Source: CAZRIP01 sp964600165
Lineage (GTDB): Bacteria > Elusimicrobiota > Elusimicrobia > UBA1565 > UBA9628
Length of the DNA stretch: 31,251 nucleotides
Direction: 5' to 3'
Assembly (NCBI GenBank): GCA_964600165.1
Contig: CAZRIP010000031.1
Span: 1 to 31,251 of the forward strand
Within the stretch, counting starts at the first letter, position 1. Each line of letters opens with the position of its first letter. Positions 7,581 through 14,886 of this stretch are shown here, piece after piece. Both the position numbers and the translations under genes were made by a program. Below the pieces are notes generated by a model. The model did not search any database. It had not been told where the DNA came from and saw only the letters and a program-made list of their open reading frames with translations.

Positions 7581-8732
7581 ATGGTGGATTCACGCTGCGT
7601 CGATTACGTTCGCGCCAACAAGGACAAGTATCCCCTCGAGGCGATCAAGCAAGCGTTGGCGAAATCGGGCGTCGCCGCGCCCGACATCGAAGAGGCGGTG
7701 CGCTTGGCCGCCGGAACCTCGCCCTACTCGCATCCCGGAGCCCCGGTCCGTCATTCGTATCCGCTGGCCGATCCCAACGCGGGATTCGGCGCGGCCGTCG
7801 GCCTTTGCGTCAAAACGCTGCCGTTCATCGGCCTGCGGCTCGGCCTGCTCGTCGGATTCACCATCGCGGCCGTCGTCTGGTTTTTCATCACGCTGACGCT
7901 CGCGGCCTTCGCGGCGCGCGCCGGCGGGATGATCGGCCTGTTCGTCTATCTCATCGCTTTCGGCGGGCCGGCGGGCCTCTTTTATTGGTTCAAGCGCTAC
8001 GTCCTCTACATGCTCGAGATGGCTCACGTCGCCGTCCTGACCCGGCTGATCACGCACGGGGAGCTCGAGCCCGGCAAGGATCAGATCAGCTACGGCAAGG
8101 ACACGGTGGCGGCGAGTTTTGGAGAGGTCAACCTGCTGCTCGTCTTGCAGTCGCTCGTCAACGGCGTCGTGAGCGCCTTCATGGGCACGGTGGATTGGCT
8201 GACGCACCTTCTGCCGCTGCCGGGGCTCGGAGGCGTCATGAGCGTCCTCCATCAGATCATGCGCTACGCGACGCGCTACGTCGACGACGCCATCTTCAGC
8301 TACAACCTGGCGCGCGGCGACGAGAACCAGTGGCGCTCGTCCAAGGACGGCCTCATCTATTACGCGCAGAACTGGAAGCCGGTGATCAAGACCGCCGTCG
8401 TGGCCTTCGTCATCGAGCACGCCGTCTCGTTCGCCGGCTTCATGGCCGTCTTTCTTCCGACCCTGCTCGTCGCCGGGCACATGCCGAGGCTCGGCGGCGC
8501 GCTGATCTTGGCGGCGATCCTTTTGGCCGGCAGCGTCAAGTCGGCCGTGCTGCGGCCGCTCTTCTCGACGATGGTCATGCTTTCCTTTCATAAGGCCGTC
8601 CAGAACCAGCCGATCGACGAGCAGCTCGACGCGACCTTGACGTCCGCCAGCGACAAATTCCGTGACCTGACCGAGCGCGCCAAGAACTGGGCGGGCCGCC
8701 AGGCGCCGCTGCCGAGCCCCGCCGGGCGCTGA
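7581..8732 (+). CDS. Multi-pass membrane protein with an N-terminal UBA-like helical motif, unknown function
   Basis: 383 residues. ATG at 7581 follows the purine-rich GGGGGGAAG. Residues 1-45 (CVDYVRANKDKYPLEAIKQA, then SGVAAPDIEEAVRLA) look like the short helical module common at the start of uncharacterised membrane proteins, with two helices around a Gly. After a Pro/His linker there are hydrophobic segments near residues 85-112, 115-140, 180-200, 270-300 and 305-325, so about five membrane helices. A polar loop (YVDDAIFSYNLARGDENQW) lies between helices. The C-terminal 45 residues are charged and helical (LTSASDKFRDLTERAKNW). No catalytic motif or known family seen. It has its own strong promoter. 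Confidence 0.75.
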   Translation: MVDSRCVDYVRANKDKYPLEAIKQALAKSGVAAPDIEEAVRLAAGTSPYSHPGAPVRHSYPLADPNAGFGAAVGLCVKTLPFIGLRLGLLVGFTIAAVVWFFITLTLAAFAARAGGMIGLFVYLIAFGGPAGLFYWFKRYVLYMLEMAHVAVLTRLITHGELEPGKDQISYGKDTVAASFGEVNLLLVLQSLVNGVVSAFMGTVDWLTHLLPLPGLGGVMSVLHQIMRYATRYVDDAIFSYNLARGDENQWRSSKDGLIYYAQNWKPVIKTAVVAFVIEHAVSFAGFMAVFLPTLLVAGHMPRLGGALILAAILLAGSVKSAVLRPLFSTMVMLSFHKAVQNQPIDEQLDATLTSASDKFRDLTERAKNWAGRQAPLPSPAGR

Positions 8733-8841
8733 ATTCACGTAGGACTTAAGGCCTATCTCCGCCTAGGACTCTAGACCCTTTCCCATGGGTCCTTCGGCGC
8801 CTATCCTCATGGGACCCGTTACATCATTGATTGAGGTGAAG
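8733..8841. other. Spacer with short direct and inverted repeats before the S41 peptidase gene
   Basis: AGGACT occurs at 8741 and 8765, GCCTATC at 8751 and 8799, and CATGGG at 8784 and 8808. CCCATGGG (8782-8789) is self-complementary, and GGGTCC (8787-8792) can pair with GGACCC (8812-8817). No convincing promoter was found. A strong ribosome binding site, GAGGTGAAG, ends just before the ATG at 8842. Confidence 0.4.
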
Positions 8842-10686
8842 ATGACCAAGCTTCTCGCCGCGCTCGTCGTTTCGACGCTTTCCGTCTCCTCGTTCGCCGC
8901 TCAGATCGCCGGCAGCGGGCTGCAAACCCTCAACAACCGCCTCTCTTCCGGCGCCGACCAGGGCGCGACGCTCGACCAGTTCTTCGACCAAGCGAACGCG
9001 CATTCCGGGACGCTGCCTTCCGGCAATCCCGAGACGCGGACGCAGGTCAAGCAGCAGATGCTCCAGGAGCTCGACGTGATCCACAGCGTCTTCGCCGCGC
9101 AGTACGGCCCCGGCCTCTGGAAGACCGGCCACAACGGCTGGGACCTGGACCAGCAGATCGCCGCGGCCAAGGCGAAGGTCGAGGCCAACCCGAACATCAC
9201 GATGGAGCAATACCACCAAGTCCTGCGCGACTTCTTCAACTCGACGAAGGACTACCACGTCAGCGTCGCGTTCCAGGCCACGGCCGCGTCCTCGCTGCCT
9301 TTCGGCGTCGTCGGCGCCAACGGCCGCTACTTCATCGCCTGGATCGACCGGACCAAGCTCACCCCGCAAGCCTTCCCTTTCAACGTCGGCGACGAGGTCG
9401 TCAGCTTCGGCGGCAAGAAGACCTCCGACGTCGTCAAGGACCTCCAGAAGAAGCTCGGCAACAACACCGCGCTCACCGATCGCGCGCTGGCCTCGATGAT
9501 CCTGACCAGCCGCAAGGCCGCGTCCTTCGGCCAGGTCCAGTCCGGGCCGGTGACGGTCGGCGTGCGCTCGCAAGGCTCGACCGAGGTCCAGACGCGCCAG
9601 CTGACGTGGGACTCGACGCCGGAGTCGATCCGCCAGGATCCGATCCGGTTCAACGCGCTCGATTTCCAGGCGAGCAGCAAGCCGCTCCTGCCGCAAATGG
9701 GGGACATGCTGTCCCCGATGCAGGAGGCGGTGGGCGGCGCGCAGGCGGACAACCCGTTCGCGCTCGGCGGCCGCGCGAGCTGGGTCCCGGCGCTCGGCGA
9801 AAAGACTTGGCAGTCCGAGGACGACTCGACCTTCGCCGCCTACATCTACAAGAACAAGGACGGCCGCTCGATCGGAGTCATCCGCATCCCGTCCTACGAG
9901 GTCGACGACGCCAAGGGCGCCGTGGCCGAGTTCGCCTCGGTCATCAAGGACTTTCAGGACAAGACTGACGCGCTCGTCATCGATCAGGTCAACAATCCCG
10001 GCGGCGCCGTGCTCTATCTCTACGCGCTCGCCTCGATGCTGAGCGCCCAGCCGCTCAACACGCCGCCGCACCACGTCGCGGTGACGCGCGACGACGTCGC
10101 GCAGGCGCAGCAGCTGCTCAAGGTCGCGCCTCTGGTCACCAACGACGCGATGGCCAAAAGGCTGCTCGGCCCCGAGGCTGAGGGCTATCCCGTCGACTAC
10201 GGCTTCTTCCGCCGCATGGTCGATTACTCGAACTTCATCGTCGACCAGTTCAACGTCAAGGGCAAGACGCTCACCGACCCCGTCCACATCGAGGGCGTCG
10301 ACGCGATCAATCCTTCGGCCGTTTCTCAATACACAAAACCCATCCTGCTGCTCATCAACGAGCTCGACTTCTCGGGCGGAGACTTCTTCCCGGCGATCAT
10401 GCAGGACAACAAGCGCGCGACGCTCTTCGGCACGCGCACGGCCGGCGCCGGCGGCTTCATCCGCGAGGTCACGGTCCCGAACCAAGTCGGCGTCGACCAT
10501 TTCGTAGTGACCGGCTCGATCGCCGTGCGCTCGTCGAACCAGCCGATCGAGAACCTCGGCGTCACCGCGGACATCCAGTACGCGCCGTCGCCCTCCGACC
10601 TGCAGGACGGGTTCAAGGAGTACGCGGCCGCGGTCAACGCGGCGGTGACGAAGCTCCTCGGCGGCTCGGCGGCCGTCGGCAAATAA
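8842..10686 (+). CDS. Secreted S41-family serine peptidase
   Basis: 614 residues. I chose ATG 8842 over ATG 8785 because GAGGTGA lies directly upstream and the protein then begins with a proper signal peptide (MTKLLAALVVSTLSVSSFAA). An N-terminal helical region is followed by a possible PDZ-like segment (FNVGDEVVSFGGKK, about residues 172-190). The C-terminal peptidase domain has VIDQVNNPGGAV and the nucleophile loop NELDFSGGDFFPAI (Ser511), then FGTRTAGAGGF. The S-x-GD loop and GTRT segment resemble tail-specific or tricorn-type S41 members. The Lys of the CtpA-type Ser-Lys dyad (GEKTFGKG) is not present, so another base must serve or activity is reduced. It probably acts in the periplasm. 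The caspase-family protease gene follows after a promoter. Confidence 0.87.
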   Translation: MTKLLAALVVSTLSVSSFAAQIAGSGLQTLNNRLSSGADQGATLDQFFDQANAHSGTLPSGNPETRTQVKQQMLQELDVIHSVFAAQYGPGLWKTGHNGWDLDQQIAAAKAKVEANPNITMEQYHQVLRDFFNSTKDYHVSVAFQATAASSLPFGVVGANGRYFIAWIDRTKLTPQAFPFNVGDEVVSFGGKKTSDVVKDLQKKLGNNTALTDRALASMILTSRKAASFGQVQSGPVTVGVRSQGSTEVQTRQLTWDSTPESIRQDPIRFNALDFQASSKPLLPQMGDMLSPMQEAVGGAQADNPFALGGRASWVPALGEKTWQSEDDSTFAAYIYKNKDGRSIGVIRIPSYEVDDAKGAVAEFASVIKDFQDKTDALVIDQVNNPGGAVLYLYALASMLSAQPLNTPPHHVAVTRDDVAQAQQLLKVAPLVTNDAMAKRLLGPEAEGYPVDYGFFRRMVDYSNFIVDQFNVKGKTLTDPVHIEGVDAINPSAVSQYTKPILLLINELDFSGGDFFPAIMQDNKRATLFGTRTAGAGGFIREVTVPNQVGVDHFVVTGSIAVRSSNQPIENLGVTADIQYAPSPSDLQDGFKEYAAAVNAAVTKLLGGSAAVGK

Positions 10687-10693
10687 TCAGGGC

Positions 10694-10722
10694 TTGACGA
10701 GCCGGGCGGCGCGCGCTAAACT
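10694..10722 (+). promoter_or_regulatory. Promoter TTGACG-N17-TAAACT of the caspase gene
   Basis: TTGACG (10694-10699), a 17-base spacer, then TAAACT (10717-10722). The ATG at 10730 lies seven bases after the -10 box, so transcription should begin at or next to the start codon. This also argues against the in-frame TTG at 10694 as a start, since it belongs to the -35 box. Confidence 0.75.
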
Positions 10723-10729
10723 TTTTTCA

Positions 10730-12250
10730 ATGCGCGCCGCCCGGCTTCTCGCCGCAGCCTTCGCCTTCGTTTTAGCCTTCGCTTCCCCGGCTGTCGCCGA
10801 TCGCCGACCTCCTCCTCCCGGCGGTGGACCGCCGCCCGGCGGCGGACCGCCCCCGGGCGGCGGACCGCCCCCGGGCGGCGGACCTCCTCCGGACGGCGCC
10901 CCGCAGCCGCCTGCGCCGCCATGGGACGGCCAAGCGCCCGTCGGCCGGCCGATGCCCCGCGCGCAGACGCCGCGCCGCCAGCGCCCCGTCTGGCCCGGCC
11001 CGCAGATCGGCATCGTCGTCGACGGGATCGCCGACGAGGCCGTCGACGAGATCACCTGCGGCGACGTCGGCCAGGATTGCGACGTCCCCGAGGGGATGTT
11101 CCGGGGCTACCTCGCCAAGTCCGACTGCGAGGACTGCGGCGCGTTCCTCGTCGCCGAGAGCAAGTCCCTAGCCGTCGTGTCGGCGAAGACGGGCGGCGCG
11201 CTCAAGCGCTACGCGGCGCCGAGCGAGGATTGGTGGCGCCTGGGCCGCCGGCTGGCGAACGATTTCAAGCCCGGCTCGGCGCTCTACGCCGCGCTCGAGG
11301 GAGGCACGGACGCGCCCGCCGCGCTCGTCGCGGAGAAGGAAGACCGGCCGGCGCCGGCCCAAGCCGCGCCGCGCGGGGAGACTCTCACCAAGGAGGACGT
11401 CGCCGCCATCGTCTCGCAAGCGGTCAAAAGCGCCGCGCGCGACCAAAAAAAGGAAGCGGCCGTCTCCGTCGAACCCGCGTCCGACGTCGACACCCCCGCC
11501 TATCAAGAGAACGAGCGGCCGGACGACTACGCCGTCGTCGTCGGCGTCGAGAAGTATCCCGATCTGCCGGAAGCGCAGTTCGCCGAGCGCGACGCCAAGG
11601 CGTTCCGCGACCATTTGCTCGCCCTGGGCGTGCCCGAGCGCAACATCATCTATCTGACGAACGCGCGCGCCAGCCGCGCCGGCATCGCCAAGAACCTCGA
11701 TCTCTGGCTGCCCAACCACGTCGCCAAGAACTCGACGGTCTACTTCTACTACTCGGGCCACGGCGCTCCGGATGCATCCACGAAGCAGGCGTACTTGGTC
11801 CCGAGCGACGGCGATCCTCAATATCTTTCCGAGACCGGCTACCCGGTCAAGACGCTCTACGAGAAGCTCTCCGCGCTCAAGGCCAAGCGCGTCATCGTCG
11901 CGCTCGATGCCTGCTTCTCGGGCGCGGGGGGACGCTCCGTCCTTCCGGCCGGGACGCGGCCGCTCGTGACCAAGGTCGACGCCGGGGCCTCGGCCGCCGG
12001 CCGGAACTTGGTCGCCTTGAGCGCGAGCGCGTCGGAGGAGATCTCGGGCGTCTCGAAGGATCAAGGCCACGGCGTGTTCACTTATTACTTGCTCAAGGGC
12101 TTGAACGGCGCGGCGGCGCGCGCCGACGGCCGCGTCACCGTCAAGGCGCTCTACGATTACCTGCGGCCCAAGGTCCAGGACGCCGCCCGCCGCGACAACC
12201 GCTCGCAGACGCCTCAGCTGCTCGGCGGCGCCGAAGTCGTCCTGCGCTAG
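10730..12250 (+). CDS. Secreted caspase-family (C14 / metacaspase-like) cysteine protease
   Basis: 506 residues from ATG 10730, which gives a clean signal peptide (MRAARLLAAAFAFVLAFASPAVA). The mature protein starts with a Pro/Gly tract (residues 27-54), then a cysteine-containing region (CGDVGQDCDVPEG, SDCEDCGAF) and a charged linker. The caspase domain begins near residue 265 (DDYAVVVGVEKYPDLPEAQF). It has the catalytic pair in YFYYSGHGAP (His344) and VIVALDACFSGAGG (Cys395), followed by LSASASEEISG and GHGVFTYYLLKGL. Family members usually cleave after basic residues; target and timing here are unknown. The domain is closely similar to the inactive version in the lipoprotein at 305. No ribosome binding site is visible, consistent with a leaderless start. 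Confidence 0.92.
   Translation: MRAARLLAAAFAFVLAFASPAVADRRPPPPGGGPPPGGGPPPGGGPPPGGGPPPDGAPQPPAPPWDGQAPVGRPMPRAQTPRRQRPVWPGPQIGIVVDGIADEAVDEITCGDVGQDCDVPEGMFRGYLAKSDCEDCGAFLVAESKSLAVVSAKTGGALKRYAAPSEDWWRLGRRLANDFKPGSALYAALEGGTDAPAALVAEKEDRPAPAQAAPRGETLTKEDVAAIVSQAVKSAARDQKKEAAVSVEPASDVDTPAYQENERPDDYAVVVGVEKYPDLPEAQFAERDAKAFRDHLLALGVPERNIIYLTNARASRAGIAKNLDLWLPNHVAKNSTVYFYYSGHGAPDASTKQAYLVPSDGDPQYLSETGYPVKTLYEKLSALKAKRVIVALDACFSGAGGRSVLPAGTRPLVTKVDAGASAAGRNLVALSASASEEISGVSKDQGHGVFTYYLLKGLNGAAARADGRVTVKALYDYLRPKVQDAARRDNRSQTPQLLGGAEVVLR
10820..10891 (+). repeat. 18-bp tandem repeat encoding GGGPPP, four copies
   Basis: Four consecutive 18-base units code for Gly3-Pro3 (residues 31-54 of the caspase-family protein), preceded by four prolines. 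The last copy differs at wobble positions (cctcctccg). The tract is probably a stiff extended spacer between the signal peptide and the first folded domain, and should be prone to copy-number change. Confidence 0.85.
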
Positions 12251-12257
12251 GCCCGGC

Positions 12258-12287
12258 TGGACAGGGCCTTCTCCAAACTGCTAGACT
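12258..12287 (+). promoter_or_regulatory. Promoter TGGACA-N18-TAGACT upstream of gabT
   Basis: TGGACA (12258-12263) and TAGACT (12282-12287) are separated by 18 bases. Transcription would start near 12294, leaving a leader of about 54 bases before the ATG at 12348. The promoter probably drives the whole gabT-to-transporter series. Confidence 0.55.
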
Positions 12288-12347
12288 CCCGGGAACAGGG
12301 GCCAACGCCACGGCCCTTCGCGCCGCGAGGCCGAAAAATCTTTATTT

Positions 12348-13661
12348 ATGCTGACAAAAATGAAAACAGCGCCTAAAACTTCTTTGGCCGCCAAGCTCTG
12401 GGCCGACCGCGCCGATCTCGTCTCGACCGGGACCGCCGCTTACACCGACGTCGTCGTCGACCACGCCCAAAACGCCAAGCTCTGGGACGTCGACGGGAAG
12501 CAATACATCGACTTCGCCGGCGGCATCGGCACGATCAACGTCGGGCACTGCCATCCGAAGGTCACGGCCGCCCTGCGCGAGCAGGCCGGCAAGCTTCTGC
12601 ACACGAGCTTTCACGTCTGCGCCTACCCGGGCTACATGGACGTCTGCCGCAAGCTCATCGAGACCGTCCCGGGCAAGAGCAAGAAAAAGGCCATCCTCTT
12701 CAACAGCGGCTCCGAGGCCGTCGAGAACGCGGTCAAGTTCGCCCGCGCGCACACGAAGAGGCGCGCGATCGTCTCCTTTGACTTCGCCTTTCACGGCCGC
12801 ACGAACCTCTGCCTCACGCTCGACGGCAAATTCAAGCCGCTGCGCCAGGGAATCGGACCGTTCGCTCCCGATATCCACCGCAGCACGATCCCTTACGAGT
12901 ACCGGGGACTGACGCTCGAGCGCACGCTCGAGGACTTGGACCGGCTGTTCCTGACGACCGTCGCGCCCGAGGACATCGCGGCCATCATCATCGAGCCCGT
13001 GCTCGGCGAAGGCGGATTCATCGTGCCCGCTAACGGCTTTCTTAAGGCGCTGCGAGAGCGCTGCGACCAGCACGGTATGCTTCTTATAGTAGATGAGGTC
13101 CAGACCGGCTTCGGCCGCACCGGCCGCTTCTGGGCGATGGAGCACGAGGGCATCGTTCCCGACCTCGTGACCATCGGGAAATCGCTGGGCGCCGGCATGC
13201 CGATCAGCGCCGTCGTCGGCCGGGCCGACGTCATGGACAGCGTCAACACCGGCGCCGTCGGCGGCACCTACGGCGGCAACCCGATGTCCTGCGCGGCCGC
13301 CTTGGCCGTTTTCGAGATCTTCCATGAAGAGCAGCTGGTCGCCCGCGCCAACGGGATCGGCAAGAAGGTCAAGACTCGCTTCGACTCCTGGGCCGAGAAG
13401 CTCCCGATCGTCGGGGAGTCGCGCGGCTTGGGCGCGATGCGCGCGATCGAGCTCGTACGGGACAAGAAGACGAAGGAGCCCCTAGCCGCCGCCGACGTCA
13501 AGAAGATCCTTCACAAGTGCCAGGAAGACGGCCTCATCGTCATCAAGGCCGGCGTCTTCGACAACGTCATCCGCACGTTGATGCCGCTGACGATCCCGGA
13601 CGAGGACCTGCTGAAGGGCTTGGACGTCCTCGAGAACGCCTTGAAGGAGCACAAAGCGTGA
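12348..13661 (+). CDS. gabT: 4-aminobutyrate (GABA) aminotransferase
   Basis: 437 residues (433 if the in-frame ATG at 12360 is used; neither has a strong ribosome binding site). Class III aminotransferase landmarks are DFAGGIGTINVGHCHPKV, FNSGSEAVENAVKFAR, FDFAFHGRTNL, IIEPVLGEGGF, LIVDEVQTGFGRTGRFWAME, TIGKSLGAGMPISAV with the PLP lysine Lys278, and TYGGNPMSCAAALAV. This set is typical of GabT, which converts GABA and 2-oxoglutarate to succinate semialdehyde and glutamate in the cytoplasm. The 5-aminovalerate enzyme DavT is a near relative and cannot be excluded, particularly with lysine-related genes next door. It overlaps the following dehydrogenase gene by GTGA. Confidence 0.93.
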   Translation: MLTKMKTAPKTSLAAKLWADRADLVSTGTAAYTDVVVDHAQNAKLWDVDGKQYIDFAGGIGTINVGHCHPKVTAALREQAGKLLHTSFHVCAYPGYMDVCRKLIETVPGKSKKKAILFNSGSEAVENAVKFARAHTKRRAIVSFDFAFHGRTNLCLTLDGKFKPLRQGIGPFAPDIHRSTIPYEYRGLTLERTLEDLDRLFLTTVAPEDIAAIIIEPVLGEGGFIVPANGFLKALRERCDQHGMLLIVDEVQTGFGRTGRFWAMEHEGIVPDLVTIGKSLGAGMPISAVVGRADVMDSVNTGAVGGTYGGNPMSCAAALAVFEIFHEEQLVARANGIGKKVKTRFDSWAEKLPIVGESRGLGAMRAIELVRDKKTKEPLAAADVKKILHKCQEDGLIVIKAGVFDNVIRTLMPLTIPDEDLLKGLDVLENALKEHKA

Positions 13662-14845
13662 AAGTCGCGGTGCTGGGCGGCATGGGCCTGATGGCCGAAG
13701 CCGCCCTGCATGACCTCGCCGCGAACAAGCGCGTGACGGAGGTCGTCGCCGTCGACTTGAACCTCGCGCGAGCCAAGTCGGTCCTGTCGCGCATCCCCAA
13801 CCGCCGCAAGGTCAAGACGCTGTCGGTCGACGTCACGGACACCGCGGCGGCGGCCAAGAAGCTGAAAGGCTCGGATGTCCTCTTGAACTGCGCCTGGTAC
13901 GAGCTCAACCTCAAGTGCATGGACCTGGCGCTCGCGCTCAAGGCGCACTACGTCGACCTCGGCGGGCTCTTTCACATGACGCAGAAGCAGCTCAAGCGCC
14001 ACGGGGAGTTCCAAAAGGCGGGCCTCGTCGCCACGCTCGGCTGCGGCTCGACGCCCGGGATCACGAACCTCATGGTCGCGCGCATGAGCGCGGGCTTCGA
14101 CACGATCGACACGGTCGGCATCTACGACGCGAGCCACGACCCTTCTACCTCAGAAACGTCCTTCCTGCCTCCGTTCTCGATCCGCACGATGCTCGACGAG
14201 TACATCGCCCCGGCGCCCATTTTGGCAAACGGCAAAATGGTGGGAGTCCCGGCTCACAGCGGTCAGGAGCCCCTCGAGTTCAAGGAGCCGATCGGCCGCG
14301 TCTCGGCCGGCACCGTGATCCACTCCGAGACCGCGACCCTGCCCGCGTATCTCAAGGACAAGAGGATCAAGAACTGCTTCTTCAAGATCGTCTACCCCGA
14401 GTCCGTCAAGCGCCAGCTCGCGCTGCTCGTCGGCATGGGCCTGTCGGGCGACGCCCCGGTGCAGGTCAACGGGCACAAAGTGTCGCCCCGCCGGTTTGTG
14501 ACCGCGCTGGCCCAGCAGGCGGCCGTGACCGCGTCCAAGGCGTTCGCCGCGCCCGCCGATTTCGAAGTGCTGCGCGTGAAGATCTCCGGGACCAAGCACG
14601 GACGGCGTCTGGAGAAATCCTGGGACTGCGAGATCCGCCCGAATAAACAGCTTTCCGCGGGCGCCATCGGCGTCGGCTTCGCCGGCGCGATCGCGTCCGT
14701 CGTGCTCGCGCTCGAGCAGGGCCTCACGCGCGGCGGCGTCGGCGCGCCCGAGAGCACGCTGCCCGCCGAGGTCTTTTTCAAAGAGCTCCGCGCGCGCAAA
14801 TCGTTTTCGTTGATTGAAACGATCGCCCACCCCTTGGCGATTTAA
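13658..14845 (+). CDS. Saccharopine-dehydrogenase-family enzyme, probable L-lysine 6-dehydrogenase
   Basis: 395 residues. GTG 13658 overlaps the gabT stop (GTGA) and is preceded by AAGGAG (13644-13649), so the longer open frame to 13517 is not needed. The N-terminus is a Rossmann fold (VAVLGGMGLMAEAALHDLA, then VVAVDLNLARAK). VLLNCAWYELNLKCMDLAL, YVDLGGLFHMTQKQL and TLGCGSTPGITNLM match the layout of L-lysine 6-dehydrogenase rather than the longer saccharopine dehydrogenases. That enzyme deaminates lysine at the epsilon position with NAD(P)+ to allysine, which cyclises. Carboxynorspermidine synthase is a related alternative and would also suit an amine cluster, but the YVDLGG region and the neighbours favour lysine breakdown. 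Substrate is inferred. Confidence 0.8.
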   Translation: MKVAVLGGMGLMAEAALHDLAANKRVTEVVAVDLNLARAKSVLSRIPNRRKVKTLSVDVTDTAAAAKKLKGSDVLLNCAWYELNLKCMDLALALKAHYVDLGGLFHMTQKQLKRHGEFQKAGLVATLGCGSTPGITNLMVARMSAGFDTIDTVGIYDASHDPSTSETSFLPPFSIRTMLDEYIAPAPILANGKMVGVPAHSGQEPLEFKEPIGRVSAGTVIHSETATLPAYLKDKRIKNCFFKIVYPESVKRQLALLVGMGLSGDAPVQVNGHKVSPRRFVTALAQQAAVTASKAFAAPADFEVLRVKISGTKHGRRLEKSWDCEIRPNKQLSAGAIGVGFAGAIASVVLALEQGLTRGGVGAPESTLPAEVFFKELRARKSFSLIETIAHPLAI

Positions 14846-14886
14846 AGGCGACATTGGGGATGTAGCAGAGTCCGGAGAGTACGGCC

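Noticed and set aside
8785..8841. ATG 8785 as the S41 peptidase start
   Set aside because: It would put 19 residues before the signal peptide; GAGGTGAAG directly precedes ATG 8842.
8824..10500. 558-codon open frame antisense to the S41 peptidase
   Set aside because: No domain, signal peptide or ribosome binding site; composition is the typical mirror of a GC-rich gene.
10694..10729. Upstream TTG start for the caspase-family gene
   Set aside because: The TTG is the first half of a -35 box and would place 12 polar residues before a good signal peptide; ATG 10730 is better supported.
10820..10891. Possible CRISPR-like or regulatory tandem repeat
   Set aside because: The repeats are contiguous 18-base coding units for GGGPPP without spacers, so they are a protein linker repeat.
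13517..13657. Extended N-terminus for the lysine 6-dehydrogenase-like protein
   Set aside because: The extension lies wholly inside gabT in another frame and precedes the Rossmann-fold start; GTG 13658 has a good ribosome binding site.
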